This document shows, piece after piece, positions 17,518 through 29,690 of a DNA stretch of 64,000 nucleotides. The notes under the pieces are model-generated. The model was given only the letters and a program-made list of their open reading frames with translations. It made no database searches and had not been told where the DNA came from. Source of the stretch: Glandiceps talaboti (Eukaryota; Hemichordata; Enteropneusta; Spengelidae); the NCBI RefSeq assembly GCF_964340395.1, contig NC_135570.1:5666322-5730321 (forward strand), given 5' to 3'. Numbering within the stretch: the stretch's first letter is position 1; every line of letters starts with the position of its first letter. Position numbers and translations under genes: made by a program.

Positions 17518-18289
17518 AGTTAAAGCATCACAAATTGTAGTTCTGTCAATCAAGCAAAGGTAAACCCTGCATGTAAAGAATAACAACTTTTGGTTACAGT
17601 GAATACATTGAATTTCTTAACCAATACATATACGCCTTTACAGTACAGTCGATGGTTAGGCTTTATTCAGCGAAACAAAGATGAAAAATGTAGGAATGAG
17701 ACAGCTCAATGTTTTGTTACAGTAATATTGCGTGTCTTCCTTGTCGCCCAAATGAACAAAAAAAAAGGTGTTCACATGAACAACGGTTATATTCAATAGT
17801 CATGCAATGGCATGACATGAAAAGTGTATTTCTGACCACGCTTATTTGAGTCGTTTCTTTAACTCTCAAACGGTAGCTATGAGCTATTGTTACGATTTAT
17901 TAATCATCAAAATCAACCCAACAAACTTCATATTTTCAAATAAACCCATGTAAGTCGCCATTACATAAACGACAATGCTCCAACATTTTGATTAAAACAT
18001 CCGTAGCTAACCCGTAGCTAACTACATCACTTCTATGTAATAAATTGAAAGTTTTGGTACATGTGTTCAACAGCTTAATCATAAGTGCGTGCATAATATT
18101 ACAGATGCTAGTATTATACTTACTGTGGGATGGCAAGCTAGGCATAAATAGTATATGTAATACAAAATGGATAAATGATTGTCCAAAAAGCTACTATGGT
18201 TTCAGATTTTCTGGTTGCTTTTAAGCTTCCTTTTTGAGTTTTAATGAATGTGGTTCATTGTTGCTGGTTCTTTTTTGGCGTTGTATTCC

Positions 18290-18680
18290 GTCACACGACT
18301 TACCACTCTGTTGATGTTACTTATCATTATGTTATTGCATCTTATCACTCCACAGTTACGAATTATCATCCAGTTGTTACGTCGTATCATACTTCGACTA
18401 CAGCTTATCACTATGACATCACTTTTGTCGTTACACCTTATTAATTCGTTGTTACAGCTTATGAATCCATTGTTACGACTTATCATTTTGTCATTACAAC
18501 TTATCAACCCATTGCTATGAGTTTATCACTCTGTTGTTTTGACTTATCATCCAATCATTACGACTATCACCCTGTCGTTATGACATATCATTCTATCCTT
18601 ATGACTGTTCATAACATCATTACAACTTTATCATTATGTCGATATGATTTATCAACCACTCATTACGACTTATGAATTAG
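18290..18680 (+). repeat. 21-bp minisatellite, about 18 diverged units
   Basis: Units of about 21 bp of the form cttatcatt-ctgt-cattacga repeat through about 390 bp, with the anchor cttatca and the ending ttacgac or ttatgac. Because 21 is a multiple of three, the array creates long open frames on both strands; the plus strand reads as Tyr-His-containing heptads. There is no obvious array at the matching place in B2. It is a minisatellite and most likely noncoding. Confidence 0.85.
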
Positions 18681-20081
18681 ATAAGTAATCCTCTATCTGA
18701 AGAAAACGAAACGGCTTTGAATTCTTAAAACTTCCCCACATGTATTCATATCACGAATGACTGAAATAAAATAGATCTATGAATGTTGCTTATAAAATAT
18801 CTAAATACAAAGATAAAGAATTCATATAGGTTACGAAAGGAAACCAGTAAAACCCCTTTCATTTCCTCATTTCTTCTTAAGTATACATAATTTAGATCAC
18901 GTGGAAAGGAAATCATTTTAACTATTGAATACTGTGAACATCCTTTTTATTTCGAGACAATACTGTCGTCATTCGAACGCGTACTGTGACAGAAACTGTG
19001 TATGCTTGTGGTTATCTACTGAGAGGAATATCTATGATGGAAGGCAATGAATTTGAAACAAAATGTCATCCGATCCGACTAAACAAAGATCTCACTAGAC
19101 ACTAGCACTGCTTGCATGACTACAATCTCCGAACAGTGCGACTGTTTCTTCACATGAGCTACCACTAATTATCTTAGCCTAGCTTCCCCAAATTATACAC
19201 ATGTTACTCATGTATACTTTTTCAGACATGTCCGTTGATTAAAATGTAATAACTGTACTTCTAATTTTGGTTACGCCCAGAAGATAACATATTAAAGCAA
19301 TGGTAGTAAGATTGTTGTTGAGCTATGAAGGTTTAGCAATGTTAGCAAGATATCTGACGACATTGCAAGATATCTGACGAGCCTGACAATACAATGTAGT
19401 AATGTTTGTACGAGAAAGACGACAATTCAATTGGCTTCCAAAGTGAAGTAGCAGTAATGTGTGTGGTAGAGGAGGGTCAAAGGAATGGAAGGCATGTCAT
19501 CGGATGCTTTCTTTCCAAACAGGAAATAGGAAATCAAGCGAAAAAATGTTATTTGAGAATGGGTTTGTCAATTGTTGACGGTTGAAAAGGCTTCAGTGAA
19601 AGATGTATGATATAATCTGTCAATGATTGATATCCTTTAATGTGCTTTCAACAAAAAACTTGTCACACAAATATGACAGGGGATTCATTGAAGTGGCTAA
19701 AGTTCCCCATGCTTTTAGCGCCGATTGAAATTACATAAATATCCATCTATCAGAATATGCTTTTACAAATCACATCACATATCTCGTAAAGCACAATGGA
19801 TTCATCTAAACAATATTTCCAATGGCTATGGGCAAGGACACAATTTTGCACATGTCATTCTATGAATAATCTCAATAAAATGCAAGTTTGTATGTCGATA
19901 ATTACATGGTTGTTTTATGACGCGATAAACAACATGCTGACATTGAAAACAGCTTGTCTGTGTGTATAACATATAATACACACACATACACATATATATA
20001 TCTATACTCATATGAATGTAAGTGTCTCACTGGAGAGAACAGTGCTCGATGCAAATATTAGTAGCAGAGCATTATGGACTC

Positions 20082-20208
20082 AATTCAAAAGACTCAGGAT
20101 GTGTAATAAGTCGTTACTCAGAGTTTCACGCTTCGGGCGATCGTCTGAAGATCGCTCGGAGCGTGAAACTCCGAGTAACGACTTATTACGTCCTTATTCT
20201 TTTGAATT
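20082..20208 (+). mobile_element. Foldback element or long hairpin, arms about 60 bp
   Basis: The left arm 20082-20142 and right arm 20150-20208 are near-perfect reverse complements, separated by a 7-nt loop (gtctgaa). A central block of about 30 bp (taataagtcgttactc onward) differs at one or two positions between arms. The tips are aattcaaaag and cttttgaatt. It is immediately followed by a roughly 100-bp AT tract and has no visible counterpart in B2. The structure suggests a small foldback or MITE-type insertion; no target duplication could be confirmed. Confidence 0.8.
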
Positions 20209-20210
20209 AA

Positions 20211-20315
<105 letters not shown>

Positions 20316-22914
20316 TGTATATATGTATATGTGTGTGTGTGTGTTTACCCATATGTATGTTTGTGCTTAAGAGACATCTAGACCTACACATGAATTTGAT
20401 GCCATTCAAGCACTGTCTCCTAATCAGAAGCAATTTGTCACATTGGAGATGTACTTTACTCGCTTCAAAATAGAGTGGCGATTACTTTATACTTAAACTT
20501 GAAGACGGCACTTGTATATTTGCATATTACCGGTAACCTCGTAAAACCCACTTATCGGATATTGGCATAATGACGTTGATGAGTTTATGGTGATGTACAA
20601 CGTATAAAAAATAGCAGACGCAAGTGTACTAAGTGCATTTTGAGCTTGATTTACAAAGGTCCTCTGGGAAGACAGAAAAATCTTGAGGCCTACTCAACTT
20701 CCAAAGTAACTACAAAATCGTAGTATTGTAATTAGAGAATAAGATATAAATATATATATTTTTTGATATAATATAGTGTTGCGACATACATATAATTGTT
20801 TTCTACGAATACAAAATAATCTCCTATAAATGTTTCTTCTAATCCTCATCATGTGTGTGTGTTCTCAGGCATTCGTCATTAGTTTAATTCTTAGAAATGA
20901 AACTTGTAGCCTCAAGAAAAGTGAGTGAGTGAGATCCAACATTGAATAGTTACTTTTCCTTATTGTCACGATTTATCGATAAAATGTTAGTTCTAGCTGT
21001 ATTTCAAATAAATCCACACAATGAAGAGGTTTCTTATTTAATTTTAGAACATTGCTGAAATATATTTGTACGTCTAGAGAGCTTTTTTCCCAGCCGTAAG
21101 GTGTTGTTGAAATTTTCCTTTTCAAAATTAGTCATGGCATCAAGACCAATTTAACGGAAGTGTCAACCCAAGGTAATTTAGATTCTGTCAGTTGAATTTC
21201 CATTTAGTTCACGACTTATGTTTTGACGATGTGATTTTATTACGTTGATATATGACAAAATACAATTCTCATCTTTATTGCTTTAATAAAACATCAATTT
21301 TGGAAAGGTATGTGTAATATCGTTAAAACATATATTTTCTCTATTGTTTTTATGTGAGTATTTTATCAATTTCAGTTATTTTCAGCAGAACATCGTTTGA
21401 CTCGAGAAGAATTTACAGGTATTTTATGTCTGGCTCTTATTAACATTGGTACTTTTTATGTCTGGCCCGACTAAACTCTTATTAACATTGCTACATTTCA
21501 TATTCTGGCTTGACAAAACTTTAAGTACAGTTTTTCAACCAGAATCCTCTTAAAGGTGCGGATTACCTAAATGTAGCTAACACATTGATAATTTTACCAA
21601 TATTATGATTTTTGCCGCACCAGACAATATTCTGTTTCAGGCAAACGGATCCTATTATAATATTTGTGTATTTTCACATGTTGTACAGGAGTCCCCGTGT
21701 AATACAAACAATCCATACAAAGAAAAAGTTACAGTAACGATAGTAACCAATGGAAAGACACATGCTAGTATTTGTAGAATGTTACTTAAGTTTGGTCTTT
21801 CACTTCAAAGAGACTCTAATGAAATGTGGATATTTGTAAGTTTCAAATTACATGCAATTTCGCTTTATCAGGTGAAACCTAGGCAGAGGCACAATACTGT
21901 TTTGTATACCTAAAGAGATAGAAGAAAATGTTTTACAACCGATGACCGGTAAATAGACATGTATTTTATCTTCTTAAGCTAAATGCTGCAAATCTCAGAG
22001 GGATACATGATAACGAACCTCACTAATGTGCAAAGGCAAGATGGCACGCTGTCAACTGACTTTACTGAACTCTCATTACGATGGTTTCGTATACGCGTTA
22101 CATTTGTTCATGTTGTCAGCTCATCGCGATGATGACGGATATGAGAAATCTATGCGTGTATACATTTCTTTTGTCACGTATCTAGGATGTGCTGGGAATT
22201 TTTAAAGCTGTTAAAACTACCTAAGCTTGTTACTAAAGTGCACTGTTCAAAATCGCATATTAAAATATCTAATAGCCTAGGGCTATATGTCGATCATAAT
22301 TGGTATATTCAATGGGTTTTTTCGAGCTTATTTTTTTGTTAAAAATCTTTGCGTCCTCAAAGTAGTTGCATAGCCAATGTATATCGTGGGAGTATACTTA
22401 ACATTGTTTTCTAAATTTCGTGTGTGAATTTGTTGGGGTAACTGGGAAATAGCCAAATCTATTAACTGTTCTTTGAGATTGTTAAACGTAAATCCGTTCT
22501 TTCCTTTACTCTACATTTTCCTGAAAAGATGATTCTTAAAGGTTATTATGAAGTTTAATGATATATTGAATTCATATTTTTCCCGATTCTTCAAAGAGAG
22601 GCGATAATTACAGAAGTCACATGATTTATATTATTGTAGTATAAGAAAAATAGCTCCGAGATAAATATTATGTGAGACTGTGAAATTGATAATGTTAAGG
22701 CAAAATTTATATGTAATTGTGTGGTCTTTTGGTGGCTTCCTTCAACATAGTTACGTATTCCAACTTCTAATGTTGAGTCATGTGTGACAACCGGGACATC
22801 TCAGGAATCCTTATTGATGATTTTCGTACGTTGCTGGTGCTGATGATGAGGGTACTGTGTTTGTGCTTTTTGTATGGTGTTGGTAATTTATTTGGGTTGT
22901 ATCTGATATCTACA

Positions 22915-23205
22915 GCTGTGCTAGTTATTCCCGTATGATGTTGATTTTGTTGTTGTTGGCTGGTGATTTCTATATGCGACTGGTAATTTCTGTGGGCTGT
23001 TGGTGAATTTTTGCAGGCAGCGGCCAGCTGGAGATTTTCGCAGGCAGCTGGCGATTTACGTAGACCATGGGTGGATTCTATTCGCCTTAGGTGATTTCTA
23101 CAGACTGGTGATGATTTCTATAGATTGCTAGTAAGTTTTTCAGACTGATGATGGTTTGTGTAGGCTTTTGATAGTTTCTGCAGGCAGCTGGTGATTTATA
23201 TAGGA
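22915..23205 (-). repeat. 20-bp minisatellite, diverged short version (arm B1)
   Basis: Degenerate units resembling gcaggcagctggtgatttct repeat through about 290 bp. Their reverse complement is the unit of the large array in B2 (42440-43320). It ends in an AT microsatellite at 23212. The B1 units are strongly diverged from each other, unlike the homogeneous B2 array. Confidence 0.75.
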
Positions 23206-23207
23206 TG

Positions 23208-23211
<4 letters not shown>

Positions 23212-23294
<83 letters not shown>
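23212..23294. repeat. (AT)n microsatellite with (AC)n tail
   Basis: About 80 bp of AT dinucleotide is followed by a few AC units. It explains the Tyr-Ile open frame on the minus strand. It is absent at the equivalent place in B2, which holds minisatellite instead. Confidence 0.95.
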
Positions 23295-23303
<9 letters not shown>

Positions 23304-24570
23304 TGTCCACAAATACTCATAGATTAAGAAGAAGAATCAGTTCACGAGCCAATTATCATGTATGTTCTTTCACATGCTATGTTTAAATCTTGAGCCTATG
23401 CTATACCTGACTGCAGAACATGATGGAAAATAATACTATTGAATATATACATTTTTTGTGTTCATTGGCATGCATGTCAACAGCTTCTGTCGTCGATCAC
23501 GTGTGTCTTGTAAGTGTTTTTCTCGTGTAGTGGTAATAATCATTATTTTTGTATCATTTGCTGCCATTCATTTGTTTATGTACATTATTAAATTGTGCGT
23601 GATTATATAACTATCGATTGATCTAAAGTATAACATTTTGTAGGACCTAATTGTTCTGTTGATTTGATTTCCGTAAATCGAATTTTGAAATCACAAGTAA
23701 TAATACTCAAACGAAAATTAGAGATATCGAACAAACTCACATTTCTTTCTTTTTTATTTGTATAACAACCTCTTTTATGTATTTAGGAGAAGACTTTAAC
23801 GGTTTTACGTGCTATGTAAGTTGTTATTTTAACTAGAATTTCCACTTATAGACTTAACTGGGGACTCGTGCTGCGCAGTAAAACTGATTAACGGTCCTTT
23901 CACCACTTTACAGCTCCCTACAGTTTCAGAAGACGTGTGAAGAGTTCACAGTAGAGCGTTGCGTGTATATGCATATAAATTAGTACACGGATAAAAACAG
24001 GATTGTCACGATTGCTACCTTACTCTGAGGACTACAACACTCCACATCTATCATTCCATCTTCAGTTTTATCTAGAGTATTCATTAGTCTTTTCACGATG
24101 TGATAATCACATGGTGAACAGCTTTTACTTTTAGAGTGATTACAGGATACAGTCTTGCTCTATTTACAAGCCATTACAGCCAGATATCGCATGGACTGCC
24201 ATTGTCAATGAATGGAGGCATGGTTAAAGAAATAACTGAAATTTACATAAATCGTTCAAGTACTTAATAATTGATCAGTCAATTGATCAAATAGACGTAC
24301 TTTCAATACATCAACATACGAGTAGATCAATTATTTACTGATTAATTCATACATCAAATGTTATTTAACCATTAATGTGTTTACTAGCGGAAAGGTTAAG
24401 GTTAAGGTCGGCCAGAATACATGGCAAAGTATGACCATCCCTTCGTTGACTATTTATCACGAATTCTCAGAAGATTCATTCGGTGATTACTTGATTTATT
24501 TGTTCAATGACAAACTGACAGATTGACTGATTGATTTTGATCGGTCGCTAAATGGATTAAAACACTACAC

Positions 24571-24662
24571 GTACGTACATACATACATACATACATACAT
24601 ACATACATACAAATGTACATACAAATGTACATACATGCACGCACGCACGCACGCACGCACAC
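24571..24662 (+). repeat. (ACAT)n and (GCAC)n tetranucleotide microsatellites
   Basis: About 40 bp of ACAT repeat and two acatacaaatgt units are followed by about 27 bp of GCAC repeat. No coding signal is seen around it. Confidence 0.95.
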
Positions 24663-24892
24663 ACTACAACAGATTCATACCTGTTGGCACTCGTGTACGT
24701 ATGTGGTATATTGCATACATTTTGTTGAACTGTATTTATTTCTATACCTAGGTAATTTTACAACTAGAATTGATAGGCAGTATTTTAGCATTGTTGAAAT
24801 CCATGCATTTGGGTTAAGTGAGTTTGGAACACAGTGGAATATCTAACCATCTGCTACGATAATGTAGCTCACATACAAAAACTTCAAATAAA

Positions 24893-25030
24893 GCAGTGTT
24901 CGTAAGATTTTTGATGAACCAGACGATGAAATGTAGCAGTGTCATTAAGATTTTTTCTAGCTTAGGATAAAATGTAGTAATACATTATTGGTAAGATTTT
25001 TGTCGCTCCAGACAACGTTTTGTTCAAGGA
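24893..25030 (+). repeat. Degenerate tandem repeat, about 45-50 bp unit, 3 copies
   Basis: Three diverged units share the elements ag(c/t)a(g/a)t followed by (g)taagatttttg, then a cca-gac- segment. A similar segment lies at 21600-21650 (gatttttgccgcaccagac). A weaker related tandem pattern lies at 21421-21530. Function unknown; probably a decayed minisatellite. Confidence 0.4.
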
Positions 25031-25685
25031 TGAATAGTTTATTATTAGTATTTTGCTCTGCTTTACAAGAAGTTCTTCTTTAATTTTATATCAGTGCTTA
25101 GCGTAATCGCAATGCAGTTTTAGGGTATGGTGTGTGCATTCAAATTAACTGGTAGATGTTTGTATAGTTGTATATGACAGTTAAGTAAACGACTATAAAA
25201 TATGCCAAGGGACAAAGATTCCTGCGGAATAATTACTTTGCTGAAAAAGAACTTGCCAGAAGAAGTGCCTGAGCGTCTAGTATTTAAATTTTCTAATTAT
25301 TTTGTGCTAGATTGTTCATGAATGGCTAGTGATTAAGACACACTGCCTTCATCCTGAATCTGGAGAGAAAGTCAAACTGACAACGTAGCGACACATGTAC
25401 GTGTAAATAGCCAAGAGACAAAACTTATACATCATGGAAGTAAAAAAAACGACAGAATACTCTTTAATGAGATCTTAACACTCTACTTTCTGTATCTCTT
25501 CACTTAGGCAGGATGAGGTCACATTGTTCTTCATTTAGTTTAAAGCCGGACATTGTTTTCTATGTTTTCGTGCATGTATATCAAATTATTTTCCGATCAT
25601 TCACCATGAAAATGATATCCCGGATTGACTGATTTTTACCAGGGGCATTATATTAAAATCATAACACCTAATAAATGACAGCGAT

Positions 25686-25812
25686 TTATTGCCTGCCCAA
25701 GGTATGACCATAATAGTGATGATGCCGGAGACCCAATGCCAAGTCGAAAGCTGAAGGCTTCGGCATGATCAATATTATGTCCATGAGTACTAGACCGAGG
25801 ACGGGCAATAAT
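25686..25812. mobile_element. Small foldback (MITE-like) element
   Basis: The left end (ttattgcctgcccaaggtat) and the right end (read as its reverse complement, attattgcccgtcctc) form an outer inverted repeat. An inner arm pair (ataatagtgatgatgccg with cggcatgatcaatattat) makes a second strong stem. Relatives are at 9943-10020 and 40576-40662. It has no coding capacity, so it would be a non-autonomous element. The target-site duplication is not clear. Confidence 0.65.
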
Positions 25813-26298
25813 TACATTGAACAAAAATATACAGTCACAGTTGAGTCAACGGTTGCCGCTCATCTTTTTTGCCATTCATTGACGCAGGTTTTACCAACAC
25901 ATTGTTTGCTTGATGATTGCCAGAGAGAATGATCGATGCAATACGGATGATGACACTGACACATGTTCTCGGGCAATATCATAATTTATGGTATCCTCGG
26001 GATAGGACTCATTTCTCAAAGTAATTATAGAAAAGTTTGTGAGATTAGGTAATCTAATACGTAGAACTACAGTGTTTTCTTAGGTGACATTAGACACGTG
26101 AAAAGCGTTTTGATTAAATATTAAACCAACACGATGGACGTATTGTGACATTGTCCATGTGATGGTTTTCCATGATCGCTGGTTCTTAATCTTATCATAT
26201 CATATTTGGTATATTGCTTACAGTGCAGCAAACGTCCCCTGTGAAGAGCAAAAGAAAACAGACTATTCACGACCGTTTCGCTTTCATTTTTCTTTTAC

Positions 26299-26300
26299 AG
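26299..26300 (+). promoter_or_regulatory. Splice acceptor of the terminal coding exon (copy 1)
   Basis: A pyrimidine-rich tract ending tttcttttacag precedes the exon that begins atttaacagaaATG. The mirror copy has the equivalent tract ending attttttacag at 39111-39112, with the same exon start. The sequence upstream of the tract is not recognisably shared, whereas the exon is. I therefore infer that a 5' untranslated or leader exon lies upstream and was not identified. Confidence 0.65.
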
Positions 26301-26311
26301 ATTTAACAGAA

Positions 26312-26710
26312 ATGCTACAGATAATTAAACAAGTGTTCATCTGTTTGTCCATGTTGTCTTTAATGGTGATGTTCGTAGCCTCGTTTCCACTTCGAGTCGA
26401 TAAGCATGGTTCTCCCAAACAACTGGAGCATATGAACTCAACAATGCCATCACAATACGAACAAGGGACAATCAAATCTGACCCTGCCAATGACAAGGAA
26501 CAATACATTTATAGGATACATAACGTAAACACTGAAAATGCTACTGAGCAACCAATGGACTTGACACTGGCCATGCCACCAACTACCTCATCTCGTCCTG
26601 GGAATAAGCCTCGGACCCCATTACCTAAATTTTGTGCGTACTGTAGACTACCTAATTGTTCGACATCTCTGCCAGCGTGTTCAAAGTTTTGTGCAACACA
26701 GTGCAGATGA
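26312..26710 (+). CDS. Secreted six-cysteine peptide precursor, copy 1 (arm B1)
   Basis: This is a 132-residue precursor. Residues 1-24 are a typical signal peptide (hydrophobic core LSMLSLMVMFVAS, likely cut near Ser24). Residues 25-105 are a polar, Asn/Thr/Pro-rich pro-region with possible N-glycosylation sites at Asn42 and Asn76. Residues 106-132 form a cationic C-terminal peptide with cysteines at 108, 111, 116, 123, 127 and 131 (C-x2-C-x4-C-x6-C-x3-C-x3-C). This layout is common to secreted antimicrobial peptides, peptide toxins and signalling peptides; I recognise no specific family, so the function is unknown. The Met at 26312 was chosen because it opens the signal peptide, follows the splice acceptor by 11 bases and is shared with the mirror copy at 38701-39099. 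The same frame stays open upstream to 26159, but that extension is not conserved. No AATAAA lies close behind the stop. A relic exon lies convergent on the other strand. Confidence 0.8.
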   Translation: MLQIIKQVFICLSMLSLMVMFVASFPLRVDKHGSPKQLEHMNSTMPSQYEQGTIKSDPANDKEQYIYRIHNVNTENATEQPMDLTLAMPPTTSSRPGNKPRTPLPKFCAYCRLPNCSTSLPACSKFCATQCR

Positions 26711-26760
26711 TTTAACGACATAATATCACGTTATACTCGCTGACTGGACAGTCTACATGT

Positions 26761-27014
26761 TCATGCATTTCTTACAAATCTGCTGACCCTTCCCTGGTGA
26801 AATTGAGAGGAAAAGTGTCTGATTGTTGCCATGATAACGGAAATTGAAATGACACCCAACACCACAGGGATAGAGGAAGAAGTTGCAATTAAGAGAAGTA
26901 TTGACTCTGAAGTGTGATCTGTGATCGATGATTGAGAAGACAAATTACCATTTTAATGAGTAATGTATCCTCTGGCAGAAGAACGAACTTGCTGAGTCGC
27001 TCTTTGTCACGTTG
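26761..27014 (-). pseudogene. Relic terminal exon with membrane segment, antisense to the peptide gene (arm B1)
   Basis: On the minus strand an acceptor-like tract (catacccTCtacccag) precedes position 27014. Reading on, one frame has a stop (TAA) in its first half and then runs open to a stop at 26761. It encodes a Ser/Thr/Asn-rich stretch, then a strongly hydrophobic segment (ILLLIATSSSIPVVLGVIS) and a short basic tail. The mirrored sequence at 38406-38619 encodes the same hydrophobic segment with conservative changes, but has its own stop and indels upstream. I infer that both derive from the last exon of a single-pass membrane protein that has decayed differently in each arm. It could instead be a conserved noncoding flank with a chance open frame. 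No family was recognised. Confidence 0.4.
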
Positions 27015-28100
27015 CTGGGTAGAGGGTATGAGATAAAAATGTCAGCAACGTCACGTTTTGATTTTGGAAAGATAAATGAAACTAATATCTAAAGGTTGCA
27101 ATTAATGTCATAGTTTAGACCGAGACTGAGTACTAATGTTATGGCAATCCTGAGTGTGCTCATTTTCATCGGTTTTAATGGGATTTGATATTCATAACCT
27201 TTATTAAATCAAGCGCTATAATTCTTCCATGTTTGATGAAATTCCGAGAAAACAATCAACAGAACATGTAATAAAAAGACTTAGTTATTCATCGACATTT
27301 TCAAATTATGGTTAGACTAAGGTTGGAGTGGTTAATTTATTTTTCTCCACTGTATTCTAATAATTCAACTTTGGCCATGATATATTTTTCCTATAAAGTT
27401 TGGAATGTTGATGAAAACAGATATGTCAGAATATCAGCCAAGCACTGCTGCTTATCTGAACTTTGCAAAATGATTAGATAAATCGTACATGCCTTAGAAT
27501 GACTCCTCAATATGTACGATTCCTATGCGTTTTATCCTTTCATCCTCAGCAGTACTGGTGTACAAAATGTAGAAATAGGCGTTTGAATGCAAACTACAGT
27601 CAGGACAAACATACTGTGACGTTTGCTGTGTTAGCTGTAGACAGTTCCAAATATTAGATACTCACTGTCGATGGCTAATGTCATTGATACTATAACCTGG
27701 TACATAACAATTGCTTTCTTGGCCTATTATTTAAATATGATGCACGTGATACTGCCAAGGTTGCCAAGTTAATACCAGGCCTGATACTGTGTGCGGTCAA
27801 CATGAAAGATGAAGTAAATTCAGAAGGTTGCTTTCTGCAATCAAGAATGGCCTTTGAAACACCTGTGGTTTCTTTGTGTGTATAGAGCTGAGTATTTCTA
27901 CATCTACAGCAGCTACATCTACTTCTACCAAACTCTAATTTTCCAAGGTTGTACTAGGGCAACCCTTCAACAGATTAGACATCGTAAAGCGTGTATGAAC
28001 ACTTGTATACACATGTATGGTTTCTAATTTGTATTATATGGTATTATCAACTAAACTGTATAGGGAAAAGCACTAAGTAACATGGGTACTTTGCATCCTG

Positions 28101-28714
28101 TTTTGCATGGTTCACACTACATTCAGATCATTAAAGGGATATGAGCTGGGTTTCCAAGTTTTTTAGGGTTCAGTAATTTTTTATGCATGTTAAGAAATAT
28201 GTGTTGTATAATTCTACTTAATGAATCAAAGCTAACAATCCATTTCTATAACTCAAACCTAATATTTAGTTGATAACAAATTTGATGGCATAATTTAGTA
28301 TACATGTATAACAATCCTTATAATGCCACCAGGTATGTTAAAAACAAACAGACGATTTTGATGATATTGAAAGCATGCAATGACATTGACATTATACTAT
28401 TACAGGTTTAGCCTAATTAATATGAAAGTGATTTTCATTCGATTTAAGAAGATCTTTTAGAACATTAATAAATTTAACTGTACCATTTTAACCTCTATCC
28501 TGTTTCTTACATCTATTTTCCTTTGCAGCATGCACCTGTTCATACATGCATCGATGTCAGTATGTTTCACATACTATGACCTTTCTGTAGTAGTGTTATG
28601 TTTGATATATGCTACATACATAAGGTAAATTCGACCATACATCCTTCAAGGCAGGAAAGACAGTTTCCCTTCCATGCGTAAAATTTTGGTTCCGATTCCT
28701 CTAAAGTTGCAATT

Positions 28715-28751
<37 letters not shown>

Positions 28752-29333
28752 TTCACTGAGTCTTAAATGAGCAATTGTTATTGCACAGGCCAACAAAACG
28801 ATGGACTAGACAAGTTTGAATATATATAATTCAATTCATTCAAAGGTATACTTGAAAGAATCTTGCAAAAATCTTTATCTCTGAAAAACATCCTTTCTTG
28901 GCGACCCAAAATATACTTGTACAAATTCTTTTCATTTAAAAACATCTCTTGCTACTTAACTCTCATGTACACACACACAGTTCGCCAACTATACAAACAT
29001 TACTTTTGGTTATTCACCGTCTGATTGTGTTATTTCATTAAAATCTATTGATCTTTGCTGATGAATATAATGAAATCCCTACCTTCTGCTTATCAACAAA
29101 TGTGTCTATAGTGATCCTTATGGAGACTACATTTTGTTTCAAGCAGCCTCTAGACATTAACAGAAAGGCATTGCGTTTAGTCAATCTCTTAATATATGAC
29201 TTGCCTGCAGTATTTGAATGTATACAGATGTGGTATATCTGATGTCAATAATGATATGTGAGTAGATACCCAGTTCACTACTCTGAGCGTCCTTGTAGGA
29301 TGAAATTACGTACAAACTAGCCAGCATACTCGT
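28101..29333. other. Spacer, left part: no gene seen; (TC)n at 28716-28753
   Basis: Just inside the recognisable end of arm B1, the sequence is AT-rich with a 38-bp TC microsatellite and short AC runs. A 64-codon plus-strand frame at 29048-29242 has no recognisable motif. No RNA gene or transposon terminus was identified. Confidence 0.5.
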
Positions 29334-29336
29334 CAG

Positions 29337-29690
29337 AGTCCAAAATACATTGACCATTCCAAATGGTCAATTTCAGGGTCATTATATGCACACAAAAAGT
29401 GGAAATAGGCTATTTTTCTTCACCACTTTGTGCATAATATGGGTGATTTTTAAGGTCTGTGGCTGGAAATTCCAGCCAACCACAGAGACCTATGAACCAC
29501 CTCTGGTTTGTGGCTTGAAATTCCAGCCAACCACAGAGACCTATGAACCAGCGATAGTTTGTGGCTGGAAATTCCAGCCAACATCAGACACTTATGAACC
29601 ATCTCTGGTGAAAATGAGAACAAATTTGTCAAAAACCTAACTTTTAAGGTGGGTCATTATGCCTTGGAAAAGGTCAATGTATTTTGGACT
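29337..29690 (+). mobile_element. Short terminal-inverted-repeat element with internal 51-bp repeats
   Basis: The left end agtccaaaatacattgacc (29337-29355) and the right end ggtcaatgtattttggact (29672-29690) are perfect 19-bp inverted repeats, flanked on both sides by CAG, a possible 3-bp target duplication. A second small hairpin lies just inside the left end (tgaccatt ... aatggtca). At about 354 bp with no transposase it would be a non-autonomous (MITE-like) DNA element. The interior holds three 51-bp tandem repeats, annotated separately. Confidence 0.75.
29454..29606 (+). repeat. Three in-frame 51-bp tandem repeats with hairpin core
   Basis: The three units are 29454-29504, 29505-29555 and 29556-29606. 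Each contains the near-palindrome ggctggaaattccagcc (one base changed in unit 2). Because 51 is 17 codons, the plus frame reads as a 17-residue repeat (CGWKFQPTTETYEPPLV type) inside a 96-codon open frame (29350-29640). That frame also has a hydrophobic stretch (LFFFTTLCIIWVIF). The minus strand is open too. Coding use is unproven; repeat-derived openness is the simpler explanation. Confidence 0.85.

Noticed and set aside
26159-26311. Upstream in-frame extension of the peptide gene to an earlier ATG
   Set aside because: The extension contains the splice acceptor, is not conserved in the mirror copy and would bury the signal peptide.
26284-26721. Minus-strand frames of 70-74 codons overlapping the peptide gene
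   Set aside because: They are shadows of the real gene on the opposite strand; the cysteine pattern and signal peptide are on the plus strand.
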